A stretch of DNA of 64,000 bases, taken from assembly GCA_927353735.1 (NCBI GenBank), contig CAKMIA010000001.1, positions 434,001-498,000 on the forward strand, written 5' to 3'. This DNA is from an uncultured Veillonellaceae bacterium (GTDB lineage Bacteria; Bacillota; Negativicutes; Veillonellales; Dialisteraceae). Within the stretch, counting starts at the first letter, position 1; the number at the start of each line of letters is the position of its first letter. The notes under the pieces were generated by a model that made no database searches, had not been told where the DNA came from, and was given only the letters and a program-made list of their open reading frames with translations. Shown in pieces: positions 54,804 through 63,684 of this stretch. The translations under genes and the position numbers were made by a program.

Positions 54804-54820
54804 CCGCCCCTGTCCGGTAC

Positions 54821-54852
54821 AAAAAATAAGGACACGGTCTCCCGTGTCCTTA
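54821..54852 (-). terminator. Terminator after the M20 operon
   Basis: Minus strand AAGGACACGG-GAGA-CCGTGTCCTT followed by ATTTTTT. Confidence 0.9.
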
Positions 54853-54865
54853 CCTTTTATATCCA

Positions 54866-56038
54866 TCATTCGATGACGTCTCTGTCTCTGACCTTCAGCA
54901 GAATGCCTGCCATCTGCTTGGTGCGGCGGAAGAGGCTTTCCACATCGGCCCATTCTTCCACGGTGTGATTTCTTGCGCCCTCCACACCGACAGCGCAGAG
55001 GGTGGGCACGCCCGCTGCCGTGGTATAGGCTGCATCGCTGCCGCCGCCGCAGAGCCGCGCTTCCGGTTTCCGGAAGCCGCTTTCTTCGGCCACTTCCTGC
55101 GCGATAGAGAGAAGAGTCATATTGCCTGCCAGACGGGGCATGACCGCAAAACCCACATTGTCCGAGACCTTCGTGGTCGTGTCCGGCACATAGGTCTTTG
55201 CACAGACGTCCGCCACCTTCTGGCGGAGCACCGGCAGATCTTCCGGATGGGTATAGCGGAAATCGCATTCCACCTTGCAGTAGGCCGGCGCCGCATTGGC
55301 CACGGTGCCGCCCTCAATGGTGCCGACATTGACGTTGTATTCCTTCGAGAAGTCCGTCAGTTTTTCGATCTCGATGATCTTGTGAGCCATTTCAAGGATG
55401 GCGCTCCGGCCGTTTTCCGGATCGTTGCCCACATGACAGCCGCGGCCGTACACTTCCACGAAGAAGCGCCAGCAGCCCTTGCGCTGTACCACGAGACTGT
55501 TGTCCGTAAAGCCGGTCTCGAAATTGAAGGCGCATTTGGCACCGACGGCTTCCTTCCGGATCACCTCCGGCGCATCGGAGAAGCAGTGGGCCGGTTCTTC
55601 ATCGGCATCCAGAATGACCTTCACCGGGAAATCGGACACACCGGCCGCTTCCAGTGCCTGCAGCGTGGACAGAAGAATGGTGACGCCGCCTTTCATATCG
55701 AGCACGCCCGGACCGTAAGCCTTGCCAGCCTTGATGGTGAACGGACGGCGTTCCGGCTCTCCCTTGAAAAATACGGTATCCATATGTCCCATGAGGATCA
55801 CGAAGGGCTTTGTCATATCGCCCCGTTCGGCAATGATGGTATCCCCGCATTTTTCATAGGACACACGGCGGATGGAGAATCCCAGCTTTTCCAGAATCCC
55901 TGCACAGAGATTTCCCATGGCCATGCCGCCTTCTTTGACGCCGATGCCGGAGTCGATGGTCACCATGTCCTTCCAGAGACTGACCATGTCATCCCGATGT
56001 GCATCGACCCACTGATACGCTTTTTCTCTTTCGTCCAT
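54866..56038 (-). CDS. M20-family carboxypeptidase/acylase-like hydrolase (copy 1)
   Basis: Di-zinc hydrolase of 390 residues related to glutamate carboxypeptidase (CPG2) and N-acyl-amino-acid deacylases. Metal-site motifs: LMGHMDTVF (about 88-96), GPGVLDMKGG, the Glu pair in LDADEEPAH and GGGSDAAY near the end; it has the lid/dimerisation domain (about 190-300). The ATG at 56038 is chosen by homology to copy 2 and lies 20 bases after it. Last gene of MFS-racemase-M20-M20. Candidate role: hydrolysing an N-acyl or peptide bond after racemisation. Confidence 0.87.
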   Translation of the reverse strand: MDEREKAYQWVDAHRDDMVSLWKDMVTIDSGIGVKEGGMAMGNLCAGILEKLGFSIRRVSYEKCGDTIIAERGDMTKPFVILMGHMDTVFFKGEPERRPFTIKAGKAYGPGVLDMKGGVTILLSTLQALEAAGVSDFPVKVILDADEEPAHCFSDAPEVIRKEAVGAKCAFNFETGFTDNSLVVQRKGCWRFFVEVYGRGCHVGNDPENGRSAILEMAHKIIEIEKLTDFSKEYNVNVGTIEGGTVANAAPAYCKVECDFRYTHPEDLPVLRQKVADVCAKTYVPDTTTKVSDNVGFAVMPRLAGNMTLLSIAQEVAEESGFRKPEARLCGGGSDAAYTTAAGVPTLCAVGVEGARNHTVEEWADVESLFRRTKQMAGILLKVRDRDVIE

Positions 56039-56058
56039 AGTATATGTATGCCTCCTTA

Positions 56059-57210
56059 TTACAGCTTCATGAGCAGAGCCGCCGAGAGCTTTGTCCGTTC
56101 GGTGAGAGAGCTTTCTTTCGCCCATTCTCTCACGGTGTGATTGAACTGGCCTTTGACGCCCATGGCACACAGTGCCGGCACTCCCTCTGCGGTAATGTAA
56201 GCGGAATCACTGCCGCCGCCGACGGCGATGGCTTTCATTTCCGGAAGTCCTGCCTCCCTGGCGATCTGATTGGCTTTGTCAAAGAGCTCCTCCGAGGAAG
56301 CCAGCCGCTCCATGGCGCCCATTTTGACTTCACAGCGGCACGTGGTCTGTACCTGATCGATATAGACCTTGTCCGTGATCTCCTTCAGCGCTTTTTCCAC
56401 CCGTTCGATGCCGGCCATGGTGCGGAACCGCACATCCACGCGGCACCACGCATTTTCCGGAATGGCATTGGGCACGGTCCCGCCGGCGATGACGCCTACA
56501 TTGACGGTCGTTCCCTCGGCCATATCGGTGAGGGCTTCCATATCGAGCGCCTTATGACAGAGCTCCTTCACAGCGCTGCGGCCGTCTTCCGGATTGTTTC
56601 CCGCATGGGCGCCCACACCGTGGAAATCGAAGCGATACTGCGCACAGCCCTTCCGTTCCAGCACGATGCCGTTATCGATGAAGCCGGTCTCGTAATTGAA
56701 GGCCATGAGTGCGCCCCGGGCTTCCTTCCGGTAATCCTGTGCGGCATCAGACCAGCCGTGGCCTACTTCTTCATCCCCGGCGAGAATGATCTTCAGAGGA
56801 TATCTGTTCCAGCCGCTTTCCAGCAGGGTCTTCACCGCATAAAGCATGACCGTGATGCCGCCCTTCATATCGAGGACACCCGGGCCAGTCACCCGTCCGT
56901 CCTGCACGGTGAAGGGACGTTCCGCTGCCGTGCCGTCTGCAAAGACGGTGTCCATGTGTCCGGTGAGGATCACAAAGGGCTTCGTCATATCCCCATATTC
57001 AGCGACAAGCATATTGCCTGCCTTTTCATATTCATGGAACCGGACCATAAATCCGAGCGGTTCGAGGAAGCGCCGGATATCCTGTCCCACGCTGTCCACG
57101 CCGGCTTTATTTCCGGAGCCGCAGTCCCGGTTGACCAGCGACTTCCAGGTATCCATCATGGCCGGCTTTGCCTGGTCGATGCTCTGAAATATTTCTTCCA
57201 GTGTCCTCAT
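56059..57210 (-). CDS. M20-family carboxypeptidase/acylase-like hydrolase (copy 2)
   Basis: 383-residue paralogue of the preceding gene with the same motifs: LTGHMDTVFADG, GPGVLDMKGGI, LAGDEEVGHGWSDAA and GGGSDSAYI. Conserved FNYETGFIDN versus FNFETGFTDN shows recent common ancestry. Its ATG overlaps the racemase stop (ATGA). Two copies may handle different acyl groups, different stereoisomers or form a heteromer; none of this is determined by sequence. Confidence 0.87.
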   Translation of the reverse strand: MRTLEEIFQSIDQAKPAMMDTWKSLVNRDCGSGNKAGVDSVGQDIRRFLEPLGFMVRFHEYEKAGNMLVAEYGDMTKPFVILTGHMDTVFADGTAAERPFTVQDGRVTGPGVLDMKGGITVMLYAVKTLLESGWNRYPLKIILAGDEEVGHGWSDAAQDYRKEARGALMAFNYETGFIDNGIVLERKGCAQYRFDFHGVGAHAGNNPEDGRSAVKELCHKALDMEALTDMAEGTTVNVGVIAGGTVPNAIPENAWCRVDVRFRTMAGIERVEKALKEITDKVYIDQVQTTCRCEVKMGAMERLASSEELFDKANQIAREAGLPEMKAIAVGGGSDSAYITAEGVPALCAMGVKGQFNHTVREWAKESSLTERTKLSAALLMKL

Positions 57211-58319
57211 TTGTTATACTCCCATTTTTCCAGCGTGTGTTCATCCACTACCTTCTGATTCAGCTCGAAGCCCGTTCCCGGAAGTTCCGGCAGGCGAACC
57301 ATGGCATGGCTGTCGATATAGGTGGACGGCGTGACGATGTCCACGCCGTAATAGCGGTCGCTGCTCGGAATATCATTGGGATAGCGGTAATAGGGCAGCG
57401 TCGCCACAGCCAGATTGTGGCCGCGGGCCACGCCGTCGTCCACCATGCCGCCGCACCAGCAGTATACGCCGTGCTCGCCGGCATATTTCTGAATGCGCCG
57501 TGCTTCCGTGAGGCCGCCTACGCGGGCCACCTTGATATTGATGATCTTGCAGCTGCCCAGTTCAATGGCTCTGCGTGCGTCATCCAGAGAAATGATGCTT
57601 TCATCAAGACAGATCGGCGTCTTGATGACCTCCTGAAGATGACGGTGATCCACGATGTCATCCGATTCCAGCGGCTGTTCGATCATGAGCAAGTTCAGGT
57701 CATCCATTTCGCGGAACAGATTGATGTCGTCCAGCGTGTAGGCAGAATTGGCATCGGCCATGAGCATGATGTCCCCGAATTCCCTGCGGACAGCGCTGAG
57801 ATAATTGATGTCGTGACCCGGCTTGATCTTGCATTTGATCCGGCGGTAGCCCTGCTTCATGTATTCTTCTATCGTGTGGAGCAGTTTGTCCGGCGTTTCC
57901 TCAATGCCGAGGGAGACTCCTGCCTCGATTTCATTCTTTACGCCGCCGAGAGCCTTATATTCCGGCACACCCAGTTCCTTGGAATACAGTTCCCACAGAG
58001 CGCAATCCACTGCGGCGCGGGCCATGCGGTTCCGGCGGATCCACGCGGTCTCGTCAAAGAAATGCTCCGGCGTGCTGATATCTCCCATATCGAACAGAGC
58101 GGGGATGAGGTAATTCTGGATCACATACAGGGCGCCGATGGTGGTTTCTTCGTTATACCACGGACGCAGGAATGCGGAGCACGCACCGCGGCCCACATTG
58201 CCTTCCTCATCGTACAGTTCAATGATGGAAAAATCCTTCTGGATGAGGCCGAAGCTCGTGCGGAACGGCTTTTTGAAATCCAGATGCATACGGCGTAAAA
58301 CAACTTTATTGATTTTCAT
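57207..58319 (-). CDS. Enolase-superfamily racemase, NSAR/OSBS family (copy 1)
   Basis: 370-residue member of the muconate-lactonising subgroup. The acid/base and metal residues are all present: KxK in RIKCKIKPG (about 161-169), metal ligands in MADANSAY, MIEQPLE and CLDESI, and the second lysine in INIKVARVGG. Relatives racemise N-succinyl- or N-acylamino acids or make o-succinylbenzoate. No menaquinone genes are near, so OSBS is unlikely. A segment near the C-terminus (GGMVDDGVARGHNLAVATLP) departs from the usual GGMxExGIGRAxN. In operon with two M20 hydrolases and an MFS transporter. Confidence 0.85.
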   Translation of the reverse strand: MKINKVVLRRMHLDFKKPFRTSFGLIQKDFSIIELYDEEGNVGRGACSAFLRPWYNEETTIGALYVIQNYLIPALFDMGDISTPEHFFDETAWIRRNRMARAAVDCALWELYSKELGVPEYKALGGVKNEIEAGVSLGIEETPDKLLHTIEEYMKQGYRRIKCKIKPGHDINYLSAVRREFGDIMLMADANSAYTLDDINLFREMDDLNLLMIEQPLESDDIVDHRHLQEVIKTPICLDESIISLDDARRAIELGSCKIINIKVARVGGLTEARRIQKYAGEHGVYCWCGGMVDDGVARGHNLAVATLPYYRYPNDIPSSDRYYGVDIVTPSTYIDSHAMVRLPELPGTGFELNQKVVDEHTLEKWEYNK

Positions 58320-58345
58320 GCTGCAACCTCCTTACTTGTGCAGTA

Positions 58346-58386
58346 AGAGCCGGTCCCGTATCCCTCAGGGATGCCAGACCGGCTCT
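58346..58386 (-). repeat. Long inverted repeat between MFS and racemase genes
   Basis: AGAGCCGGTC ... GACCGGCTCT (10+10) enclosing a second small palindrome TCCC-TCA-GGGA. There is no T-run on the minus strand, so it is more likely an mRNA processing or stabilising hairpin than a terminator. Confidence 0.55.
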
Positions 58387-58392
58387 CATCAT

Positions 58393-59613
58393 TTATGCAT
58401 TGGTCTGATCTCCCGGCTTTCTGCGGATCGTCATGGCAAATACCGCACAGAGAGCCCCCATCGTGATGAGATAGTAGAAAACGGCGCTGAAAGAACCATT
58501 GAAAGCATAGACCAGATAGCCTATGAAGGCCGGCGACAGGAAACCTGCCACCTGTCCGCCCATATTGACCAGAGCGGACGCCGAACCGGAAATAGCGCCC
58601 GTAACGACCTTCAGCGTCAGGCCCACAGTAAGCGCCATGATGGTGGATTTGAAGAAATACACGCCGCACTGGAAAATAACGACGGTGGCGATGGTCTCTG
58701 CGTGATACATCAGGAAGAGGAAGAATGCCGTACCGGCGCCGGACAGCGCGATGAGATATTTTTCTCTGTGATCAAAGAATTTATCCATGATCCATCCGCA
58801 GGAGGCGCTGGATACAAAGGACGCGATGAACGGGATCGGCGTGAGATAGCCGACGGCCTTGAGGTCGATGCCGCGTTCCGCGATCAGATACGTCGGGATC
58901 CAGGCGTCCAGCCCCTTATTGATGCAGGATACACAGAAAGCGCAGAGGATCAGCTTCCACACCAGCGGCATTTTCAGCAGCTGAATGAAATATTTGGACT
59001 GATTTTTCTTGTCCTCCGTCTTTTCCTCTGCCGGTTTTTTCGATTTGACCAGAATGACATAAAGGAATACATAAAGCAGGCCAATGAGCCCGAGGATCTG
59101 GAACATGCCGCGCCATCCGAACCAGAGAATGAGCGGTACGACCACGACCGGTGCCAGCGCGCTGCCGATATAGTTCGAGGAAAGAACGAAACCGGTATAT
59201 TTCGCACGCACTTCACGGGGGAAGTATTCCGCCACAGCGCGGAAGCAGGAACCGGCATACGGTCCTTCACAGAGACCGAAGACGAACCGGAGAAACAGCA
59301 AGCCGGACAGGGTCTGCGCATGGCCGGTGGTGAAGGTAAAGATGGACCAGAGCGCCAGTGCCACGCAGATGACGGTTTTTGACCCGAATTTATCTGCAAA
59401 CCACCCGCCCGGTATCTGCATAATGGAGTAGCCGATAAAGAATACACTGATGATGACCCCCATTTCCGTCGGAGCCAGATTGAAGTCCTTCGACACGGAC
59501 GGCAGCGCCAGCCCGATCGCCGAACGGTCTATATAGGAGATACAGAATCCTATATAGAGGAAGAAGAAAACCATGTATCGGTTTTCCGTTTGGAATTTTT
59601 TCAGCCAGCTCAA
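58393..59613 (-). CDS. MFS transporter, anion:cation symporter-like
   Basis: 406-residue secondary transporter with 12 hydrophobic segments, GGWFADKFGSKTV (loop 2-3 MFS motif) and RFVFGLCEGPYAGS resembling hexuronate/phthalate-type ACS transporters. The start is the TTG at 59613, 8 bases after GGGAGG; no ATG gives the typical N-terminus SWLKKFQTENRYMVF. First gene of the catabolic operon, divergent from the regulator; it probably imports the substrate acted on by the racemase and hydrolases. Confidence 0.85.
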   Translation of the reverse strand: MSWLKKFQTENRYMVFFFLYIGFCISYIDRSAIGLALPSVSKDFNLAPTEMGVIISVFFIGYSIMQIPGGWFADKFGSKTVICVALALWSIFTFTTGHAQTLSGLLFLRFVFGLCEGPYAGSCFRAVAEYFPREVRAKYTGFVLSSNYIGSALAPVVVVPLILWFGWRGMFQILGLIGLLYVFLYVILVKSKKPAEEKTEDKKNQSKYFIQLLKMPLVWKLILCAFCVSCINKGLDAWIPTYLIAERGIDLKAVGYLTPIPFIASFVSSASCGWIMDKFFDHREKYLIALSGAGTAFFLFLMYHAETIATVVIFQCGVYFFKSTIMALTVGLTLKVVTGAISGSASALVNMGGQVAGFLSPAFIGYLVYAFNGSFSAVFYYLITMGALCAVFAMTIRRKPGDQTNA

Positions 59614-59687
59614 AGTTAAGACCTCCCATCTGCACAGAAAGCCACAGGAGCACATGTATCTGCGCTCTGCGGCTCCCTTGCCGGCAG

Positions 59688-59703
59688 GCTTCCGCCTGCG
59701 TGT
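59688..59703. repeat. Inverted repeat in the regulator/MFS intergenic region
   Basis: GCAGGC-TTCC-GCCTGC next to the divergent promoters. It could be an operator or a hairpin in the MFS leader. Confidence 0.4.
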
Positions 59704-59731
59704 TTACTAAAATTGTACTTGCGTATATGAT
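59703..59731 (+). promoter_or_regulatory. Promoter of the regulator gene
   Basis: TTTACT (59703-59708), 17 bases, TATGAT (59726-59731). The opposing MFS promoter must overlap this region, but I cannot define it. Confidence 0.6.
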
Positions 59732-59787
59732 AAGGGAAACACAATGTCCTGAATAGACCTTTATTCTGTCTGAAATTAGGTGGTCTC

Positions 59788-61113
59788 ATGAAAATCGGCC
59801 TTGTCGCTCCGGAAAAGCTCATGCAGGAAATTTTTTCTTTCGTCGGCAGAGAATTTCCTGACGAAGAATTCATCCCCTTCTCCTATCGCTCCATACTGGA
59901 TCTGCCTTCGCTTCTTTCCGGACAGCAGAACCGGGCGGATGCCTTCCTGTTTCTCGGGGAAACGGCACGGCGCTTTGCCGCAAAATCCATCGTGCCGGCC
60001 GTTCCATGGGTGGCCATTCCCCGTTCCTCCTCGGCGCTCCTCCGCCTCCTGTTCCGCGCAGCGGTGGCCGGCCGGGCCATGCACATCGCCACCGACTGGC
60101 CGAGAGAAGATCTCTTCCAGCTCGCCTTCCATGAGATCGGAATCCCGCCGGAGCAGTACCGGCTTCATTTCTGTCCGGTCCACGCCTACAATGAAGAGAT
60201 CCTGTCTCTGGAAGCCGACCGCATGGCGGAACTCTGCCGTACCGGAGAAGCAGATTTCTGCATCACCATATTTTACCGGATCGAAAAGATTCTCTCCGAC
60301 CGCCAGATCCCGGTGTACGTGCTCCAGCCGTCTTTCGAAGATATCCGTGCGGGCATCGAGCGTCTCATCCTCTCCGACCAGCTTCGCCGGAGCCACGACA
60401 CCCCGCTTGCCTGCGCCGCTATGCGTCTCTCCATCCCGGAGGACCAGTATCCGGCCGAGCATGGCTATGATCTGGCAGAAGCCCGCCTGTCCGCTGCACA
60501 CCTCATCTGGCAGTTTGCCAGAGAGACTGAAGCGGCCTGCATCGAGCGGCCTCCATGGGGCTGGCTTCTCTTTTCCACCCGGTCCCTTATGGAAAATGCC
60601 ACCGCCCATTATCATCACCTTCCGCTGCTGGCCCGGATGCGCAGTACCGGTCCCTTCACCCTGTCCATCGGCTTCGGCATCGGCTCCTCTGCAGAGGAAT
60701 CCAAGCTCCACGCCGAACGGGCACTGGACCGGGCCGTTCTTCGCGGCGGCGATCAGGCTTATCTTATGGGACCCGGACTTTCCCTTCCTGTCCCGCCGGC
60801 ACAGGGCGACCGGCTGACGCAGCAGGTCCCGATGCTCTCCATTCAGGAACAATTCCTGCCCCTCGCCCAGTTGTCCGGCGTCAGCGTACGCATTCTCACG
60901 CTGCTGTACCGCGCCTGCCGGGATACGGACCGCACCTGCTTCACCTCGGCCGAGCTTGCCGATTTTGCCGGCGTCACGCCCCGAACCATGAACCGCATTC
61001 TGCAGAAGCTCATGGACCGGGATCTGGCGCGGGAAGTGGGACTGCAGTTCACCGCCCGCACCGGCCGGCCGAGCCGCCTCATCGAGCTCCGCTTTCAGCC
61101 CCAGAATCTGTGA
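59788..61113 (+). CDS. Multidomain transcriptional regulator with C-terminal winged helix
   Basis: 441-residue protein without a family I can name. The C-terminus (about 360-441) is a winged helix-turn-helix: SAELADFAGVTPRTMNRILQ, then RTGRPSR. The middle (about 265-330) has FTLSIGFGIGSSAEESKLHAERALDRA, resembling a degenerate nucleotide-cyclase/GGDEF or archaeal GTP-cyclohydrolase III-like fold without the GGDEF residues. The N-terminus (about 1-200) looks like an alpha/beta ligand-binding domain. Divergent from the MFS-racemase-M20 operon, so it is its likely regulator. Confidence 0.65.
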   Translation: MKIGLVAPEKLMQEIFSFVGREFPDEEFIPFSYRSILDLPSLLSGQQNRADAFLFLGETARRFAAKSIVPAVPWVAIPRSSSALLRLLFRAAVAGRAMHIATDWPREDLFQLAFHEIGIPPEQYRLHFCPVHAYNEEILSLEADRMAELCRTGEADFCITIFYRIEKILSDRQIPVYVLQPSFEDIRAGIERLILSDQLRRSHDTPLACAAMRLSIPEDQYPAEHGYDLAEARLSAAHLIWQFARETEAACIERPPWGWLLFSTRSLMENATAHYHHLPLLARMRSTGPFTLSIGFGIGSSAEESKLHAERALDRAVLRGGDQAYLMGPGLSLPVPPAQGDRLTQQVPMLSIQEQFLPLAQLSGVSVRILTLLYRACRDTDRTCFTSAELADFAGVTPRTMNRILQKLMDRDLAREVGLQFTARTGRPSRLIELRFQPQNL

Positions 61114-61152
61114 AATTGCCCGAAATACTTTTCATAAGAAAGGACACCCCGT

Positions 61153-61767
61153 ATGTTTAAAGATAGACTTTTTTACCTGCGGAAGCAGAAGAAACTCTCC
61201 CAGGATGAGCTGGGGCAGCTCATTGGTGTCTCCCAGCAGGCAGTAGCAAAATGGGAAGGCGGCAGTGCCTTTCCCAATCAACAATCCATGGAGCAATTAT
61301 GTGATTTTTTCGGTGTAACCATGGATTTTTTGTTTGATAACTCGCCCAGCAGAGGTACAAAACTTCCTGTTCTAAACACCATCATACCAGGCGTTCCTAT
61401 GGAAAACCTGCTCGATATAGACGGCTATGAAGAAATTTCTGAATCCATGGCTGAAAGCGGAACCTATTTCGCAGTTAAAATCAACGATCATGCCATAGCC
61501 CCACGCATTCTGCCCGGTGATATCGCTATTGTGCAGTCACAGGAATCCTATACAGACGGAGATTTCTGTCTTGTACAGATTGGTGGAAATCCTCCCTCCA
61601 TAAGACAGCTCTATCAAAAAACGGGCGGCCTCATTCTCATCGCTCTGAATTCTGTGTGTTTTCCGCCTCAATTCCTCACGACAGAGGATATTCACAGTCT
61701 CCCGCTGCGCATCCTCGGCATTGTGCGGGAATTGCGCATCAGGCAGCTGACAGGCTCCGATATCTGA
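61153..61767 (+). CDS. XRE-family regulator with degenerate S24/LexA-like domain
   Basis: 204 residues: an N-terminal Cro/CI helix-turn-helix (LSQDELGQLIGVSQQAVAKW, about 15-34) and a C-terminal LexA/S24-like fold. The catalytic serine motif GDSM is replaced by INDHAIAPRILPGD, and the position of the catalytic lysine reads LIALNS, so self-cleavage is not expected. The gene is more AT-rich than its neighbours and starts 39 bases after the preceding regulator, probably co-transcribed. It may use the dead protease fold for dimerisation or ligand sensing. Confidence 0.8.
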   Translation: MFKDRLFYLRKQKKLSQDELGQLIGVSQQAVAKWEGGSAFPNQQSMEQLCDFFGVTMDFLFDNSPSRGTKLPVLNTIIPGVPMENLLDIDGYEEISESMAESGTYFAVKINDHAIAPRILPGDIAIVQSQESYTDGDFCLVQIGGNPPSIRQLYQKTGGLILIALNSVCFPPQFLTTEDIHSLPLRILGIVRELRIRQLTGSDI

Positions 61768-61800
61768 GCATCATTGTATCCGAGCTTATCTCCTCCCATA

Positions 61801-61837
61801 AAAAAAGACCATATCCATAAAGGATACGGTCTTTTTT
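61801..61837. terminator. Bidirectional terminator between the regulator and racemase 2
   Basis: AAAAAAGACCATATCC-ATAAA-GGATACGGTCTTTTTT. Confidence 0.85.
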
Positions 61838-61838
61838 C

Positions 61839-62951
61839 TTACCGGTAGATCCAGTGTCCGGCGGTCATGCGGTCTACGGCTGCTTCGTCCACGCGGTATT
61901 CGATGCCATTATCTTCATCAGGCACCACGATCGTGCAGCGGTCCGTGATGTCCACCATCGGATCGGTGATGTCCTTTTCAAAATACCGGCTTGCCGCCGC
62001 CACATCATGGGCCAGTTCCGTGAAGCCCGGCAGGCTGGCAAAGGACACATTCTGCGCCCGGCCGATGCCGAGCTCCGTCATCCCGCCGCACCATACGGGA
62101 ATCCCGTGAGCCAGGCACAGATCATGGATGCGTTTCCCTTCGTAGATCCCGCCGCAGCGGCTCGATTTGATATTGATGACCCGGCAGCTGCCCAGACGGA
62201 TGGCCGCTTCCGCCGCCTCATAGGAGACGATGCTTTCATCGAGGCAGATCGGCGTTTCAATGGCTTTCTGCAAAATGGCATGGTCTGCGATGTCTTCTTC
62301 ACCAAGCGGCTGTTCGATGTACTGGAGATGGTATTCATCCATGGCGCGGAACAGTTCGATGTCCTCCAACGTATAGGCGGAATTGGCATCTACCGTGAGC
62401 GTGATGTCACCGAATTCCTTCCGGATGGCCTTCACCACCTCGATATCCTTTCCGGGATGGATCTTGATCTTGGTGCGGTGGTAGCCCAGCTCCAGATAAT
62501 GTTCGATCTCATGGAGAAGCACGTTGATATCCTTTTCGATGCCCAGAGAAACGCCCACGCGGATCTCCTTCTGCGTGCCCCCGAGAAGCGTTTTAAGCGA
62601 TTTCCCGGTGCGCTTCACCATCAGATCCCACAGGGCATTTTCCACGGCCGCCTTGGCCAGACGGTTTCCGCGGATATAGGAAAAGCTCTTCATGAAGGCT
62701 TCCGGGCTCTCCACATCCTGATGCAGGATGCGGGGAATGATGATGTCTCCCAGCACATGGAGCACAGTCCCGTTGTCCTCCGGATTATAGAACGGGCCGT
62801 AAAAGGCTTTGCATTCGCCCCAGCCGATGAGTCCCTCGGAATAGATCTTCACCAGAAGGGCATCCCGGTTTTCAAAACGGGTAAAGCTTGTCTGAAAAGG
62901 ATGCCGGAACGGATTCAGCACCCGGATGATGTCTATGCGGTCAATTCTCAT
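61839..62951 (-). CDS. Enolase-superfamily racemase, NSAR/OSBS family (copy 2)
   Basis: 370-residue paralogue of the racemase at 57.2 kb, same length and layout: KxK in RTKIKIHPG, metal ligands VDANSAY, YIEQPLGEED and CLDESI, general lysine INIKSSRCGG. Unlike copy 1 it keeps the canonical GGMTELGIGRAQN loop, so substrate preference probably differs. It has its own promoter and lies 62 bases downstream of the YjiG/YjiH-like pair. Confidence 0.85.
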   Translation of the reverse strand: MRIDRIDIIRVLNPFRHPFQTSFTRFENRDALLVKIYSEGLIGWGECKAFYGPFYNPEDNGTVLHVLGDIIIPRILHQDVESPEAFMKSFSYIRGNRLAKAAVENALWDLMVKRTGKSLKTLLGGTQKEIRVGVSLGIEKDINVLLHEIEHYLELGYHRTKIKIHPGKDIEVVKAIRKEFGDITLTVDANSAYTLEDIELFRAMDEYHLQYIEQPLGEEDIADHAILQKAIETPICLDESIVSYEAAEAAIRLGSCRVINIKSSRCGGIYEGKRIHDLCLAHGIPVWCGGMTELGIGRAQNVSFASLPGFTELAHDVAAASRYFEKDITDPMVDITDRCTIVVPDEDNGIEYRVDEAAVDRMTAGHWIYR

Positions 62952-62980
62952 AACGCACCTCCATTGTGTAATACGCTCCC

Positions 62981-62989
62981 ATTATAGCA
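62981..62989 (-). promoter_or_regulatory. Extended -10 promoter of racemase 2
   Basis: Minus strand TGCTATAATG, TATAAT at 62981-62986; -35 weak. Confidence 0.5.
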
Positions 62990-63013
62990 AAAAGTCTATG
63001 GAAAGGGAGTTTT

Positions 63014-63676
63014 TTATTCTGCGGTGGATTTTTTGCGGCGGGCCGCCAGATAGAGGCGGACGAGGTTGGCACCGATGAATTTCACCACGACGATGAGCGC
63101 GATGATGATGCCCACCGGCAGGACGGTGATCGGCAGGAGCGCCGCGCCGGAGCCGATGGTGTTGTTGATGGTGGCGGAGCCGGCGTACTGGTAGGCCGCA
63201 AAGATGGTGCGGTGATCGTCGGTGATGAGCTTTTCGTCGGCCATGTTTTTCGTCATGAAGGCTGCCACGTCGGAGGAGGTGAAGCTGGATACGAAGGCCA
63301 GCCCCACCGTGCCGGGCACGCCGAGGAGCACCCGAAAGAAAGGCTGGAAAAGCTTCCCTGCGGCGGTGATGGCCCCCAGATGCTGGCAGACCTCAATGAG
63401 TCCCTGCGCCATCATGGTGGTGGGGACCATGGTCAGCGCCAGAATGAAGGCCTCCCGCGCGCCGGAGCCGCCGGTCCCCTGTATGCTCACCTTCGCACCT
63501 TCTGCATGGCCGAACTGGCCGAGGAGAGCTGTGAAGTCAAAGGCGCGGAGGAAATTGTCCTGATGGGCAAAAACGCCGGAAAAGCAGAGAATGAGAAAAA
63601 TCAGGGAAGCCCAGCCTTTCCAGGTCACTTTCTGTCCGCGAAGCGTTGTGGATGTCTGTTTCTGATCCATTTGCAT
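63014..63676 (-). CDS. YjiG/SpmB-like membrane protein (nucleoside-recognition/GATE domain)
   Basis: 220-residue inner-membrane protein with about five hydrophobic segments and the gate-type motifs GTGGSGAREAFILALTMVPTT (about 67-87, given by position) and VSSFTSSDVAAFMTKN. The fold is shared with spore-maturation protein SpmB and E. coli YjiG. In E. coli, yjiG-yjiH sit beside the isoaspartyl dipeptidase iadA; here the pair sits beside racemases and M20 hydrolases, supporting a role in moving amino acids or small peptides. Confidence 0.8.
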   Translation of the reverse strand: MQMDQKQTSTTLRGQKVTWKGWASLIFLILCFSGVFAHQDNFLRAFDFTALLGQFGHAEGAKVSIQGTGGSGAREAFILALTMVPTTMMAQGLIEVCQHLGAITAAGKLFQPFFRVLLGVPGTVGLAFVSSFTSSDVAAFMTKNMADEKLITDDHRTIFAAYQYAGSATINNTIGSGAALLPITVLPVGIIIALIVVVKFIGANLVRLYLAARRKKSTAE

Positions 63677-63684
63677 TCACCTCC

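Noticed and set aside
57207-58319. Racemase copy 1 as o-succinylbenzoate synthase (menC)
   Set aside because: No menaquinone genes are nearby and it is sandwiched between a transporter and M20 hydrolases; OSBS activity cannot be fully excluded by sequence.
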